Positions 1 to 11,516 of a DNA stretch of 64,000 nt are shown here, in pieces; the stretch's first letter is position 1, and every line of letters begins with the position of its first letter. Below the pieces are notes generated by a model. That model was not told the DNA's origin. It made no database searches and worked only from the letters and a program-made list of their open reading frames with translations. The translations under genes and the position numbers were made by a program. Source of the stretch: Gordionus sp. m RMFG-2023 (Eukaryota; Nematomorpha; Gordioida; Chordodea; Parachordodidae); NCBI RefSeq assembly GCF_954871325.1, contig NC_088777.1, forward strand, positions 26,575,366 to 26,639,365. The letters run 5' to 3'.

Positions 1-42
1 TGTTAAAACGCCTCAAGTCGCGATCCCGACCCAAAGCTCGGG

Positions 43-480
43 TTGTTTTATTCGACTCCGACTCAATGTTTGGGTCGTTTTTTTCGACTTCGACCCAAGT
101 CCAAGCGGAAAAAAACGACCTCGACCCAAAATATGGGTCGTTTTTTTCGAGTTCGACCCGAGTTCAAGCCGAAAAAAACGACTTTGACCCAAAATATGGG
201 TCGTTTTTTACGACTCCGACTCAAAATTTGGGTGGTATTTTTCGACTCAAACTTGAAATTTGGGTCGTATTTTTCGACTCAAACTTGAAGTTTGGGTCGT
301 ATTTTTCGACTCAAACTTGAAGTTTAGATCGTATTTTTCGACTCCAACTCAAAGTTTGGGTCGTTTTTCTGACTCAGACTCAAACATCGGGTCGCTTTAT
401 TCAATCCGACCCAAAATATGGATCTTTTTTTTAAAGACGACTTAAAGTTAGGGTTGCTTTTTTTCACCCCTACCAATATC
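43..480 (+). repeat. 32-bp GGGTCGT..CGACTC minisatellite
   Basis: Tandem units resembling TCGACTCAAACTTGAAGTTT followed by GGGTCGTATTTT recur, with an exact 32-bp spacing visible near 242 and 274. Units closer to the end are longer and more variable (Tyr/Phe/Ser/Gln-rich if translated). Because 32 is not a multiple of three, successive units enter different frames, which explains the repetitive peptides open in several frames on both strands. The mirror block is at 2640-3120, with copies in the right arm. Confidence 0.85.
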
Positions 481-639
481 TAGATCATTTTTTTCGACCA
501 AAAGTCAAATAACATTTAGTATATATATTAATATTATAGGCGGGAAAGTTACTTAAAGCTTCTTTAAATTATAATGCTCTGATTAACTATTCATCATAGT
601 TATATTTTAAAATTTTTAAGTGAAGATGTAACATAGAAA

Positions 640-1557
640 AGTGCCATTTGTCATGATGGTTATTTTTGAACTTTTTTAAATGAAATAGATAAAAATATAT
701 ATTGTAGACATGTTAAATCAAAATTTCAGTGATGATATACCATAGATAAGTGGTAATTGTCATAATCGCTATTTTTGAACTTTTTCGAGTTTTTTTAAAG
801 CAAATTGCTAAAATTATATATTCTAAACATGTTAAATTAAAAATTCAGTGAGGATGTATCATAGATAGGTGACAATTGTCATAATCGCTATTTTTGAACT
901 TTTTTAAATTTTTTTAAAGGAAATATCTAAAAATATATATTCTAAACATGTTAGATTAAAAATTCAGTGAGGATGTATCATAGATAGGTGACAATTGTCA
1001 TAATCGCTATTTTTGAACTTTTTCCATTTTTTTTAAAGGAAATAGCTAAAAATATGTATTCTAAACATGTTAAATTAAAAATTCAGTGAGGATGTATCAT
1101 AGATAGGTGACAATTGTCATAATCGCTATTTTTGAACTTTTTCAAATTTTTTTAAAGGAAATAGCTAAAAATATGTATTCTAATCATGTTAAATTAAAAA
1201 TTCAGTGAGGATGTATCATAGATAGGTGACAATTGTCATAATCGCTATTTTTGAACTTTTTCAAATTTTTTTAAAGGAAATAGCTAAAAATATGTATTCT
1301 AAACATGTTAAATTAAAAATTCAGTGAGGATGTATCATAGATAGACAATTGTCATAATCGCTATTTTTGAACTTTTTCAAATTTTTTTAAAGGAATTTTT
1401 GAACTTTTTCAAATTTTTTCAAAGGAAATATCTAAAAATATATATTCTAAACATGTTAAATTAAAAATTCAGTGAGGATGTATCTTAGATAGGTGACAAT
1501 TGTCATAATCGCTATTTTTGAATTTTTTCAAATTTTTTTAAAGGAAATATCTAAAAA
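640..1557 (+). repeat. Satellite A, forward half
   Basis: About seven to eight monomers of roughly 124 bp. Each contains GACAATTGTCATAATCG, an AACATGTT palindrome and CAGTGAGGATGTATCATAG. Monomers near the middle are nearly identical, while the first ones (640-840) are diverged. One monomer carries an internal duplication near 1390. The array sits inside T1. Confidence 0.9.
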
Positions 1558-2520
1558 TAAAAATAGCGATTATGACAATTGTCACCTAAATATGATACAT
1601 CCTCACTGAATTTTTAATTTAACATGTTTAGAATATATAATTTTAGCTATTTGTATTAAAAAAATTGAAAAAAGTTCAAAAATAACGATTATGACAATTG
1701 TCACCTAAATATGATACATCCTCACTGAATTTTTAATTTAACATGTTTAGAATATATATTTTTAGCTATTTGTATTAAAAAAATTGAAAAAAGTTCAAAA
1801 ATAACGATTATGACAATTGTCACCTATCTGTGATACATCCTCACTGAATTTTTAATTTAACATGTTTAGAATATATATTTTTAGCTATTTCCTTTAAAAA
1901 AATTTGAAAAAGTTCAAAAATAGCGATTATGACAATTGTCACCTATCTATGATACATCCTCACTGAATTTTTAATTTAACATGTTTAGAATATATATTTT
2001 TAGATATTTCCTTTAAAAAAATTTGAAAAAGTTCAAAAATAGCGATTATGACAATTGTCACCTATCTATGATACATCCTCACTGAATTTTTAATTTAACA
2101 TGTTAGAATATATATTTTTAGCTATTTCCTTTAAAAAATTTGAAAAAGTTCAAAAATAGCGATTATGACAATTGTCACCTATCTATGATACATCCTCATT
2201 GAATTTTTAATTTAACATGTTTAGAATATATATTTTTAGCTATTTCCTTTAAAAAAATTTGAAAAAGTTCAAAAATAGCGATTATGACAATTGTCACCTA
2301 TCTATGATACATCCTCACTGAATTTTTAATTTAACATGTTTAGAATATATATTTTTAGATATTTCCTTTAAAAAAATTTGAAAAAGTTCAAAAATAGCGA
2401 TTATGACAATTGTCACCTATCTATGATACATCCTCACTGAATTTTTAATTTAACATGTTTAGAATATATATTTTTAGCTATTTCATTTAAAAAAGTTCAA
2501 AAATAACCATCATGACAAAT
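1558..2520 (-). repeat. Satellite A, reversed half
   Basis: The same monomers as 640-1557 in opposite orientation, meeting head to head near 1557 with a loop of only a few bases. The two halves make T1 a foldback element. One half is not simply a copy of the other: the monomer variants differ, for example CACCTAAATATG near 1580 and 1705 only here. Confidence 0.9.
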
Positions 2521-2639
2521 GGCACTTTTCTATGGTACATCTTCACTTAAAAATTTTAAAATATAACTATGATGAATATTATAATTTAAAGAAGCTTTAA
2601 GTAACTTTCCCGCCGATAATATTAATATATACTAAATGT

Positions 2640-3120
2640 TATTTGACTTTTGGTCGAAAAAAATGATCTAGATATTGGGTTAGGGGTGAAAAAAAGCAAC
2701 CCTAACTTTAAGTCGTCTTTAAAAAAAAAGATCCATATTTTGGGTCGGATTGAATAAAACGACCCGATGTTTGAGTCTGAGTCAGAAAAACGACCCAAAC
2801 TTTGAGTTGGAGTCGAAAAATACGATCTAAACTTCAAGTTTGAGTCGAAAAATACGACCCAAACTTCAAGTTTGAGTCGAAAAATATGACCCAAACTTCA
2901 AGTTTGAGTCGAAAAATACGACCCAAATTTCAAGTTAAAGTCGAAAAATACAACCCAAATTTTGAGTCGGAGTCGTAAAAAACGACCCATATTTTGGGTC
3001 GAGGTCGTTTTTTTCGGCTTGGACTTGGGTCGGAGTCGAAAAAAACGACCCATATTTTGGGTCGAAGTCGTTTTTTTCGGCTTGAACTCGGGTCGAAGTC
3101 GTAAAAAACGACCAAAAATT
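2640..3120 (-). repeat. 32-bp minisatellite, inner block of T1
   Basis: Reverse-orientation counterpart of 43-480 at the other end of T1. It is followed by a GC-richer terminus (3121-3169) containing CGACTCGGCTAAGCCG, then the T1 end TTAACAACACTA and the target duplication. Confidence 0.85.
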
Positions 3121-3177
3121 TGGGTGAGCTCTGTTCGAGCCGACTCGGCTAAGCCGATTAACAACACTACCCTAGAT

Positions 3178-3900
3178 AAGTGACAATTGTAAAATCGTTA
3201 TTTTTAAAGTTTTTTGTATTTTTTTAACGCAAATGGGTAAAAATATAGATTTTAAACATGTTAAATTAAAATTTCACGAAGATGTACCATAGAAAAGTGA
3301 CAATTGTCATAATCGTTATTTTATAACTTTTTTGAAATTTTTATAAGTAAATAAGCTAAAATAAGTATTGCAAACATGTTTAAATAATTCAGTGAAGATG
3401 TACCATAGATAAGTTACAATTGTCATAATCGTTGTTTATTTTGAATTTTTTTGTTGCAAATGGGTAAAAATATAGATTGTAAACATGCTAAATTAAAATT
3501 TCATGAAAAGTACCATTGAAAAGTGACAATTGTCATAATCTATATGTTTAAAGTTTTTTGAATTATTTTGACCAAAATGGGTTAAAATAGGTATTGCTAG
3601 CATGTTTAAATAAAATTTCAATAAAGATGTACCCTAGTTAAGTGACAATTATCATCATTATTTTTAAACTTTTTTTGACGTAAATGGGCCAAAATAAGTA
3701 TTGATAACATATTTAAATAGTTAATAAAATTTTTTTCAATTTTTTGTTGTAAATGGGTAAAAATATAGATTGTAAACATGCTAAATTAAAATTTCATGAA
3801 TATATACCATTGAAAAGTGACAATTGTTATAATCGTTGTTTTTAAAGTTCTTTGATGTAAATGGGGTAAAATATAGATTGTAATCCATTTTAACCATATG
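3178..3900 (+). repeat. Satellite B, forward array
   Basis: About six diverged monomers of roughly 115-120 bp carrying GTGACAATTGTCATAATCG, an ACATGTT(T)AA motif and GATGTACCATAG. They are clearly related to satellite A but more divergent from one another. T1 was inserted into this kind of array: its target duplication ATCTAGGG is part of the B monomer (CACTTATCTAGGGTACATC). Confidence 0.85.
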
Positions 3901-4240
3901 TTTATAAAAATAAAATCTTAACATTAAATTTATAGGATGTTGATTGTATCATATTACTAAATAATATTCATGGTTTTTAAGTTCTTTCTATAAAAATCCT
4001 ACCCTAAATTCAGACTCAGCTCTATTTTACCACGATTATACAAAAATATTTTCTAACTATGAATGCAAGGTTATACATTTTTATAATGTAGAATTAAAAT
4101 TTATTAATTAAAGGAATAAGATTGTGAATCCTAATCTTAAAAGTTTAGAATTTAACATAGGTTACAACTATCTTTAATAATCACTTTGCATATTTTTATC
4201 AAATTTTAAGCAGGATAAAAGGAACAACGATTATGAGCAT
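3901..4240. other. Non-satellite spacer within array B
   Basis: AT-rich single-copy-looking sequence separating the forward and reversed B arrays. No coding signal or element end was recognised. Confidence 0.5.
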
Positions 4241-5060
4241 GAAAACATCGATTTGTTTTTTTGTTTCGACTGAAATTTTATTTTAACATGTTAACAATTT
4301 ATATTTTTGTCCAATTTAGTCAAACAATTCAAAAACTATAAAAATAACGATTATGACTATTGTCACTTATCTAGGGTACATCTTCACTGAAATTATATTT
4401 TAACATGTTAGCAATTAAAATTTAAAAACTTTTAAAAATAACGATTATGACAATTGTCACTTTTATATGGTACATCTTCATGAAATTTTAATTTGACATT
4501 TTTACAATCTATATTTTTACCCTATTGTATCAAAAAAATTTCAAAAAACTTCAAAGACAACGATTATGACAATTGTCACTTACCTATGGTACATCTTCAT
4601 TGATATCTTATTTTAACATGTTAGCATTTTCTATTTTTTCCATTTGCTTCAAAAAAATTTTAAAAACTTTAAAAACAACGATTATGACAATTGCCACTTA
4701 TCTAGGGTACATCTTCACTTTTATTTAAACATGGTAAATTTATTTTTTGCCCATTTGCGTCAAAAAAAAAACTTTAAAAATGATTATGACAATTGTCACT
4801 TATCTTGGGTACATCTTCACTGAAGTTTTATTTAAACATGTTATCAATACTTATTTTGGCCCATTTACGTCAAAAGAGTTTAAAAATAACGATTATCACA
4901 AATTTACGTCAAAAAAATTTAATGGTGCATCTTAATTGAAATTTTAATTTAACATGTTAAAAATACATATTTTACAGTATAAAAAATCTAATATGTTTAA
5001 AAATACCGATTATGATAATTGTTATTTTTCCAAGGAACATCTTCAATAACGAATATAAAA
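4240..5060 (-). repeat. Satellite B, reversed array
   Basis: About seven diverged B monomers in reverse orientation (CGATTATGACAATTGTCACTT and GGTACATCTTCA). With 3178-3900 they form a second, older head-to-head satellite foldback outside T1. Confidence 0.85.
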
Positions 5061-5449
5061 GTTGTCAGATTAAATTATTTTCCTTAAAAAGATCATATAA
5101 AATAACATAAATAAGTTAAATAAAAATATTTTTAAAAAAATTATTTAGAAAACCCACCTCTTTTAATATACTTAAAAATAGATAATTTTACAAAATTGAT
5201 GAAAAAAACTATAAAAGATTTCACCAAAAAGATTGTTTATTTATAATAAAATTCACAAAAGAATTCCTCAGAAAAGTTTTAAAAATTTTATCAAAATATG
5301 TTCAAAAATCTTTTTGAACTTCAAAAAATATTATTTATTTAAAATTTTGGTCGTGAAACTCACTAATAAATTGTAACAAAAATAATATTACAATAGTAGC
5401 ATATCATTTTTTTTATTAAAAAAACATCAAATAAAAGAAATCCATTTTT
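5061..5449. other. AT-rich stretch without recognised features
   Basis: No open frame, repeat or element end is recognised between satellite B and hAT K. Confidence 0.5.
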
Positions 5450-6778
5450 CAGGGTACTAGTTACATTTTTACATAGGTAACTAGTTATTAGTTACAGTTA
5501 TTTTCAAAAGTAACTAGTTACTTACTTTATACATCATTCATATGCGCATTATTTATTTATTGAATGCATTTATTTAATATAAAAAAAATTAGGATAAACA
5601 AAGTATAATCAGTTATTTCAAATAATATACAATTTATTTATATAAAAAAATATCGCAAAATTGAATATTTACATCGAAAAAATATATATTTGCATTGAAA
5701 AAAAAACATTTATTTTTCATAAAAATTAGAATCTAATAAATGTTTATTTGCTTTTAACAACAAATTAGTTTCAAAGTTATTATCTAGGAGACGTGCTCGT
5801 TTATCTCCAAAAATGGGCTTACCTAGACTGAACAAGCGCTCTACGGGAGCACTTGATGTTAGTACAACATTATATTTAATAAAGAATAATTTTAACTTTG
5901 GAAAATAGTTATATAAAGAAAATGTGTTGTTATTAGATTTGATAAAGTTTTCTATAAGTTCATTATCCAGAATATTTTGGCGCTTTAGGTCAAAAAATCC
6001 AACTACATCAAGTGATGTTGGTTTTGAGCATGATTCATTCGTCTGGAATTCACTTTGAGGTATTAAGGTATTTATTTAATTTAAAATTTCCTCCTTTTTT
6101 GCTTTATTCCTTTCTTGCCTAATCCAAGGCCAGTCAGTTTTAAATAAAGGGTGAAGAATTGCAGCAATGATGTGTCATTATCATAAAGATTATTATAACA
6201 TGATATTTTTGTTAGACTTGGTTCTTGTAAGTAATGATTAATGGTTTAATATTAAATTCTAAAATAATCTGTCTTTGTTTTTCCTTATACAAATTTAAAT
6301 TTTTTTTATTACGTATGATATGAAGTTCCAATGCTTGTTACTTGACGGAAAAAAATATATTGTGCTACATTTGTAAATAAATATAATATTAAAATTTATT
6401 AAATTACTTGAAGTGCTTACAAAATTATGAAGCCCAGCAGCAATGTAACAATTTAAGAAAAGAAAATCAATTTGAACGGGAAATAGTTACAATCAGACAT
6501 TTTCACAAAATTTTAAGTAATAAATTTAATTTAAAAAATAAATTTAATTTAAAATTAATTTATCACAACATATTAAAAATAAAATTAATTATTTGAATAT
6601 ATCTTTAAAAGTAACTAGTTACTTTTGGCAGTTACATTTCAAAAATTATAACTAGTTACAGTTACTAGTTACAATTTTAAAAATATAACTAGTTACAGTT
6701 ACTAGTTACAATTTTAAAAATATAACTAGTTACAGTTATTTTTTAGCCAAAATGTAACTAGTTACCTTAACATCACTA
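5450..6778 (-). mobile_element. hAT K, short relic (left-arm copy)
   Basis: It is bounded by CAGGGTACTAGTTACATTTT on the left and, in reverse, TAGTGATGTTAAGGTAACTA on the right. Both subterminal regions are rich in GTAACTAGTTAC repeats, a pattern known from hAT termini. It encloses the 3-prime part of an hAT transposase on the minus strand. The 1.3-kb length is much shorter than an autonomous hAT. No 8-bp target duplication is visible, so the exact ends are uncertain. Confidence 0.75.
5710..6170 (-). pseudogene. hAT K transposase, C-terminal part
   Basis: The minus-strand translation reads AAILHPLFKTDW, then a linker, then SSAPVERLFSLGKPIFGDKR and ARLLDNNFETNLLLKANKHL. The first is the LHPxFK region before the hAT dimerisation domain and the second is that domain (hATC, SSAPVERxFS). 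The frame ends at a TAA at 5710-5712. One in-frame stop separates the two motifs (after EEILN). The catalytic N-terminal two thirds are absent. It is therefore a dead remnant, and the right arm carries the same sequence. Confidence 0.88.
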
Positions 6779-8034
6779 GTCTATAAGTCGAAAGGCTGGG
6801 TAATATGAAAGGCTAAAAAATAATATTGTAAATAAAAATAACAAAGAAATGATTATAATAAGATATTTGATTGATTTATTGCTTTTGGAAATTTTAAGAT
6901 CTTTTCAATTTTTTTATTAATTCTTTGAAATAATTTGCGGTTTTTAAAAATTAATTTTATTATATTAATTTTTAAATTAATATTTTTTAATTAAATTAAT
7001 ATTTGGTTATGATTTTATATATTAAGTAAGTATAAATATATTGTAATTACTTGATAAAGAAGTAAATGAGAAACATAAATTTTTTAAGGTACTTTTAATT
7101 TGAGAAAGCATTTAAGAGGGGAAAGGCTAACATCTTAAACGTTATTTTGAATATAATTATACCATTGAACTCAGAATTTAATTATCTATCCAAAACCGCT
7201 TAGATGTATTTTTTTACGTTTCCGGTTCACAAAATAAATTTTTTGTCGCGAAAGCATTTTAACTGGGAAAGGCTTACATCTTAAACGTAATTTTGAATAT
7301 AATTATATCATTGAACTCAGAATTTATATTTCTACCCAAAACCGCTTAGATGTATTTTTTTACGTTTCCGGTTCACAAACCCTTTCCCCGTTAAAATGCT
7401 TTCGCGACATAAAAATTATTTTGTGAACCGGAAACGTAAAAATATACATCTAAGCGGTTTTGGATAGAGAATTAAATTCTGAGTTCAATGGTATAATTAT
7501 ATTCAAAATTACGTTTAAGATGTTAGCCTTTCCACTCTTAAATGCTTTCTCAAATTAAAAATACCTTAAAAAATTTATGTTTCTCATTTACTTCTTTATC
7601 AAGTAATTACAATATATTTATACTTACTTAATATATAAAATCATAACCAAATATTAATTTAATTAAAAATATTAATTTATTTAAAAATATTAATTTATTT
7701 AAAAATATTAATTTAATTATAAATATTAATTTAATTAAAAATAATCATTTAATTAAAAATATTAATTTAATTAAAAATATTAATTTAAAAATTAATATAA
7801 TAAAATTAATTTTTAAAAACCGCAAATTATTTCAAAGAATTAATAAAAAAATTGAAAAGATCTTAAAATTTCCATATTTTTAATATATTATAATGTAATG
7901 TTATTATAATATTTCTTCTCTAAAAAAAGCAATAAATCAATCAAATATCTCTTTAATCATTATTTTCTTTGTTATTTTTATTTTCAATAGTATTTTTTAG
8001 CCTTTCGTATTACCAAGCCTTTCGACTTTTAGAC
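6779..8034. mobile_element. Foldback element FB (left-arm copy)
   Basis: Two arms of about 600 bp mirror each other around position 7375. The tips are GTCTATAAGTCGAAAGGCT and its complement ending CTTTTAGAC at 8034. Within each arm a shorter block with CCGCTTAGATGTATTTTTTT and CGTTTCCGGTTCACAAA recurs, so there are four copies in alternating directions (near 7191, 7345, 7405 and 7450). The left arm lacks a run of TTAATTTAATTAAAAATA repeats present at 7640-7790. No coding capacity is seen. It is a non-autonomous long-TIR element of unknown superfamily. Confidence 0.8.
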
Positions 8035-8177
8035 CTTGCGCATTTTTCATTTCATAATATAATAATATAAATAAAAAATATATATCATATAATATGTTTA
8101 TTTGTTGATAAATAAATATTAACATTAAATATAGATAAAATAAATTATTTTAATAAAAATAAAAAAATAATAATAGG

Positions 8178-8490
8178 CCGCGTTATATTTCGCGAAATAG
8201 TTTTCGCTGTATTTCGCGATTTATGTTTCGCAATATTGACTTCGCTTTAAAATTTTCGCGATTATTGATTCACGATAAAAATTTCACTCTAAATGTATTC
8301 GCTTTAAAGGTTCTGCGATAAGAGTTTCGCTATAAAAAATTCGCGATATTTTTCGCTATAATGTTTTCGCGGAAAAGTATTCGCTAATGTGGATTCGCGA
8401 TAAAAGTTTTGCTATAAGATTCCTTCGCGATAAACGACATTCCCGATGCGAAAAAGTGTTTCGCGATAAAAGTTTCGCTAAATTGACATG
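8178..8490. repeat. TCGCGA-rich degenerate repeat island
   Basis: Irregular units of roughly 20-24 bp built from TTCGCGATAAAAG and TTTCGCTATAA, about fourteen in a row. CpG and TCGCGA are strongly enriched compared with the surrounding AT-rich DNA. No coding potential or known element end is attached. It lies just before hAT M (8577) and recurs in the right arm. Confidence 0.75.
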
Positions 8491-8895
8491 GAACCAAATA
8501 TTTGTGCATCTAACGCCCTCTTATGGATATATATATGTTATTTAAAATTGAAAAATAAAATTTGAGTTGTAATAAGTAGAGGTGGGCGTGGGCCTAATTT
8601 TTTATTCACCTGCGCCCGCTCACGGTGGCAATAAAAAAAATTCACGCCCATTCACGCTTACCACTAAAAAATTTTCGACCCGACCCGCCCGCTCACGACA
8701 AGCAATATTTTGATTCACGCCCGTCACGCCTGAAAATTCACGGTGTTTTTAAATTTTTCAAAACTATTGCTATAATTTCACACTTTTGAATTCATTCTAT
8801 TTATTTCTCTTATTTCATAATCCATATTAATAACAAAAATAAACACAATCTATAAATAGAAGTTTATTAAGAAAAAGAAGAATGTCCATTTTTTT

Positions 8896-10142
8896 TTATT
8901 TCAATTGTGTACGCCTTTCCTCTAATATGAGATTGGCTACAGAAAATAACCTTTCACTAGAAGCAGAACTTGAAGCTGACAAAATTTTCTCGATAGTTTT
9001 CTCAAAAAAGGAAATGAATATTCCTGCTTCCAAAACTTCAAAATATTGTCTTGTTATTTATCTTATATGAATCTTTTAAGTTCATCCTCACAGCTTTCAT
9101 CGGTAATGTTGATGCTTCATCAGAATCATCTAAAAATTCTCTAAATTTTTTATTTAGAATATACGGTCTTTTATGAGTGTAGGAAGAATATAGTTGTTAT
9201 TGATCATTTAGAATATATGGTTTTTTATGAGTTTAGGATAAGTTAGGAAAGTTATAAATGATAGTTGGCATTGACTTATGCATATCATCTAATTTTATAT
9301 CATTTAGCATTTTTAAGATTGTTTTATATATATCATTTTCTTCTTTTATTAAAAACTTAAGTCTTTTGAAATTCGGATCTAGAATTAAGCCTACCTTATG
9401 TAGTGGCTGCATAATAATCTTTTAAAATAAATCTTGTTCTGTATTTTAAGGTTTTGATTATTATTGTATCACGTTCAGAAGGTTAACAAAATTTTATTAA
9501 TTTTTGTTTTCATAAAAAAAATTCATTTATTGTGATAGGAGAATCTGATCTCAGATTATCCGAGCATTCTTTAAATATTGATAAAAATTTATCTAACTCG
9601 AGTATGATGCTGATATCAATTGTGGCTAATCTATTTAATTCTTGCTTGCTAAACAAGTACACCTGTATTTCAGAATATGATTTTAAGAAACTCTGTATCA
9701 TGATATATACAGAGTTCCATCTAGTTATTCTCGCTATTACAACTTGTTTAGGCTTAGTTTGCTATTATCTGTAGATTGTTTGAAATATTGTACTATTTTT
9801 TTACACCATTTTTATTTATGGCTATTTCAGTTAAACAATTGTCAAAAATATATGCAAGCGTTTCGTCATCTTTGAATGCACTTATAAGATTTGCTCTGTT
9901 ATCACTCACAACACATTTATTTAAGTATTTTCTACTTCTGTATATTCTCCTAAAATTGAATTGATTACACTTTTAATTTTGACGTTTTTTTCATCCATTG
10001 CCCTTGTGGCCAAAACAAATGTTTTTAATTTAAAATCCTTAATGATAATATGTCCTATAATGGTTAAAAAATTTAGATTTTTATAGTCATCCGTCCAAAT
10101 ATCAGTGATTATGGACAAGTAATTATTATTGATCATGCTTTT
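8896..10142 (-). pseudogene. hAT M transposase relic
   Basis: Minus-strand segments in the right order are: SIITDIWTDDYKN (start of the hAT catalytic core), VVSDNRANLISAFKDDE (region around the second acidic residue), ITRWNSVYIMIQSFLKSYSE (the conserved TRWNS motif), IILELDKFLSIFKECSDNLR, and near the end SASSERLFSVANLILEERR (dimerisation domain), stopping at 8896. Several frame breaks interrupt it, for example just before the TRWNS motif, and the region between core and C-terminus is degraded. The N-terminal BED-finger region is missing or lies beyond the LTR insertion. It cannot be functional. Confidence 0.88.
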
Positions 10143-10484
10143 TGTTGAATTTTAACCGATGGGTCCCACCGTCAGAGTGGGGAAAACGCAGTACGTGATC
10201 GTGGGTCCGGGATGGTCGATAATGGGATCCAGGGGGCCGGGTTTGGGTATCGATTTTGTCATGGGATCACGCGGACAACGTAGTGTAAATAAGGTAACTC
10301 GAATTTATTTTAAAAGTTAATCAAAAGCAAATACAACCGAATTAAGGTAAAACAAAATTATTTTAATAGTTACAAAAAAAGAAATTAATAAAATCATTCA
10401 TAAAAAAAAAATCACAATCCCGAATTTCATTTTTCGTGGTCTAAAAAAAAAGAATTTTAATAATCCAGGCCCATCTCGAAAACT
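10143..10484 (-). repeat. LTR (3-prime LTR of nested element)
   Basis: It shares with 12162-12517 a GC-richer block (GGGTCCCACCGTCAGAG, GGGGGCCGGGTTTGGGTATC) and the tail GGCCCATCT. The first 28 bp also survive at the inner tip of the right palindrome arm. Confidence 0.85.
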
Positions 10485-11375
10485 TGTAAATTGTAACAGT
10501 GTTCCTCCGGTGTTATCCCTGATATCAGAATATCGTCCAAATATGTAACAGTTATTTTAAGGCCGGCCGTCACAATGTCCATAGTTCTTTGAAAAATCAT
10601 AGGGGCGGAGGAAATTCTAAAAGGAAGTCGATTAAAATTAAAGGGGCCTAGATGGGTATTAATAGTTAAAATTCACTCGTGGTTTTCGTGACTGGAATTT
10701 GGGTATAGGCTTCTTTCAGATCTATCACGGAAAAATGGATCCCTCCTGTAGTGTTCCAAAAATGTCTTCAATTAGGGGAATCGGGAAACATTCGGGAGTG
10801 ACCCACGGATCGAGGGTGATTTTGTAGTCTATGCATAGGCGTAAGGTATTGTCAGCCTTTTGAATAGGTACGATTGGTGATCCCCATTCACTGTATCGGC
10901 GTTTACTGATAATCCCAATGTTTTCCCAGTCTTTTAATATTAGTTCGATTTGTGACTTTAGTGCATAGGGTACGGTACGGGGTTTGATGAAACGGGGTTG
11001 GGCGTTTGGGAGTAGATTTATATCTATTTGGTTTGGAAAATTCCAAAGGGTATTAGAAAATATTCGTGGAAAACTTTGTTGTAACTGTTTTATTTCGTGA
11101 TTTTTTGAAGTGATATCTTGAATGATTTTGGGTATTTTATTTAGTATATCTCTTCCCATTATGGATGCGTGGTTGCCATTTGTCACAAGAATTTTACAGG
11201 AGTAGGAGTTGTCATGGTATTTTATTAACGCGAAGAAGTGTCCTATTGGCTGTATGTTGTGTCCCGAAAATGATTTTAGAATTATATTAGTTTCATTGAG
11301 CGGAATCCGATGAAAATGTAAATCATATGTTTGTTTTCCAATGATGGAAACAGCTGAGCCCGTATCTATTTCCAT
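10485..11375 (-). pseudogene. Protease and partial reverse transcriptase of nested LTR element
   Basis: Fossil pol part. The minus strand shows the aspartic protease motif DTGSAVSIIG, then a Ty3/gypsy reverse transcriptase beginning with the ILKDWENIGIISKRRYSEWG block, and further on the catalytic YLDDILI near 10535. The order protease then reverse transcriptase places it with Ty3/gypsy rather than Copia. It is broken and incomplete. Confidence 0.82.
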
Positions 11376-11516
11376 TTACTAGAGGTAAATCATTTATTTT
11401 TATGGTTACCCGAAAAGGGTGGTTATTGGTATGGTCTGATTCATCTGTCATAACATTAATGTGTCTGTACTCCTTATCCCTTCCTTTTTTTGCTCTGGAG
11501 TAACTAGGTTAGTAGA

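Larger units (their letters stand above)
1..3169 (+). mobile_element. T1: satellite-bearing hAT-type element (left copy)
   Basis: Non-autonomous DNA element with ends TAGTGTTGTTAA, cut six bases short by the window edge. It is followed by CCCTAGAT (3170-3177), the complement of the ATCTAGGG target duplication seen at both ends of the right-arm copy. hAT elements make 8-bp duplications and often begin TAG or CAG. The interior is a large foldback: 32-bp minisatellites at both ends and about 124-bp satellite monomers that reverse direction near 1557. There is no transposase. The numerous short open frames here are repeats read in several frames and should not be called genes. Confidence 0.85.
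1..10170 (+). repeat. Left arm of 10-kb palindrome
   Basis: This arm matches 21944-32111 in reverse complement, with coordinate sums of 32112 at the outer end and 32114 at the inner end, so length differs by only about 2 bp over 10 kb. Differences noticed by eye are two substitutions (near 9811 and 10154). Small open frames in the arms are identical in all but one of the pairs compared. The inner end lies 28 bp inside an LTR (starts 10143). The outer end is the window edge, six bases inside element T1, so the true arm may be longer. Such identity implies a very recent duplication, gene conversion between arms, or an assembly or amplification chimera. Confidence 0.97.

Noticed and set aside
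43-445. Short overlapping frames of about 60-90 codons with FGSYFSTQT-like repeats (also at 2622-3183 and in the right arm)
   Set aside because: They are a 32-bp tandem repeat read in shifting frames on both strands, with no domain and no stable frame.
640-2520. CRISPR-like array
   Set aside because: The units are whole 124-bp monomers without unique spacers, in eukaryotic transposon context; they are satellite DNA.
4747-4935. Frames of about 62 codons in satellite B, hAT K and hAT M flanks (also 6408-6596 and 8882-9070) as genes
   Set aside because: They overlap repeats or run antisense to transposase remnants and show no domain; their identity in both arms only reflects the palindrome.
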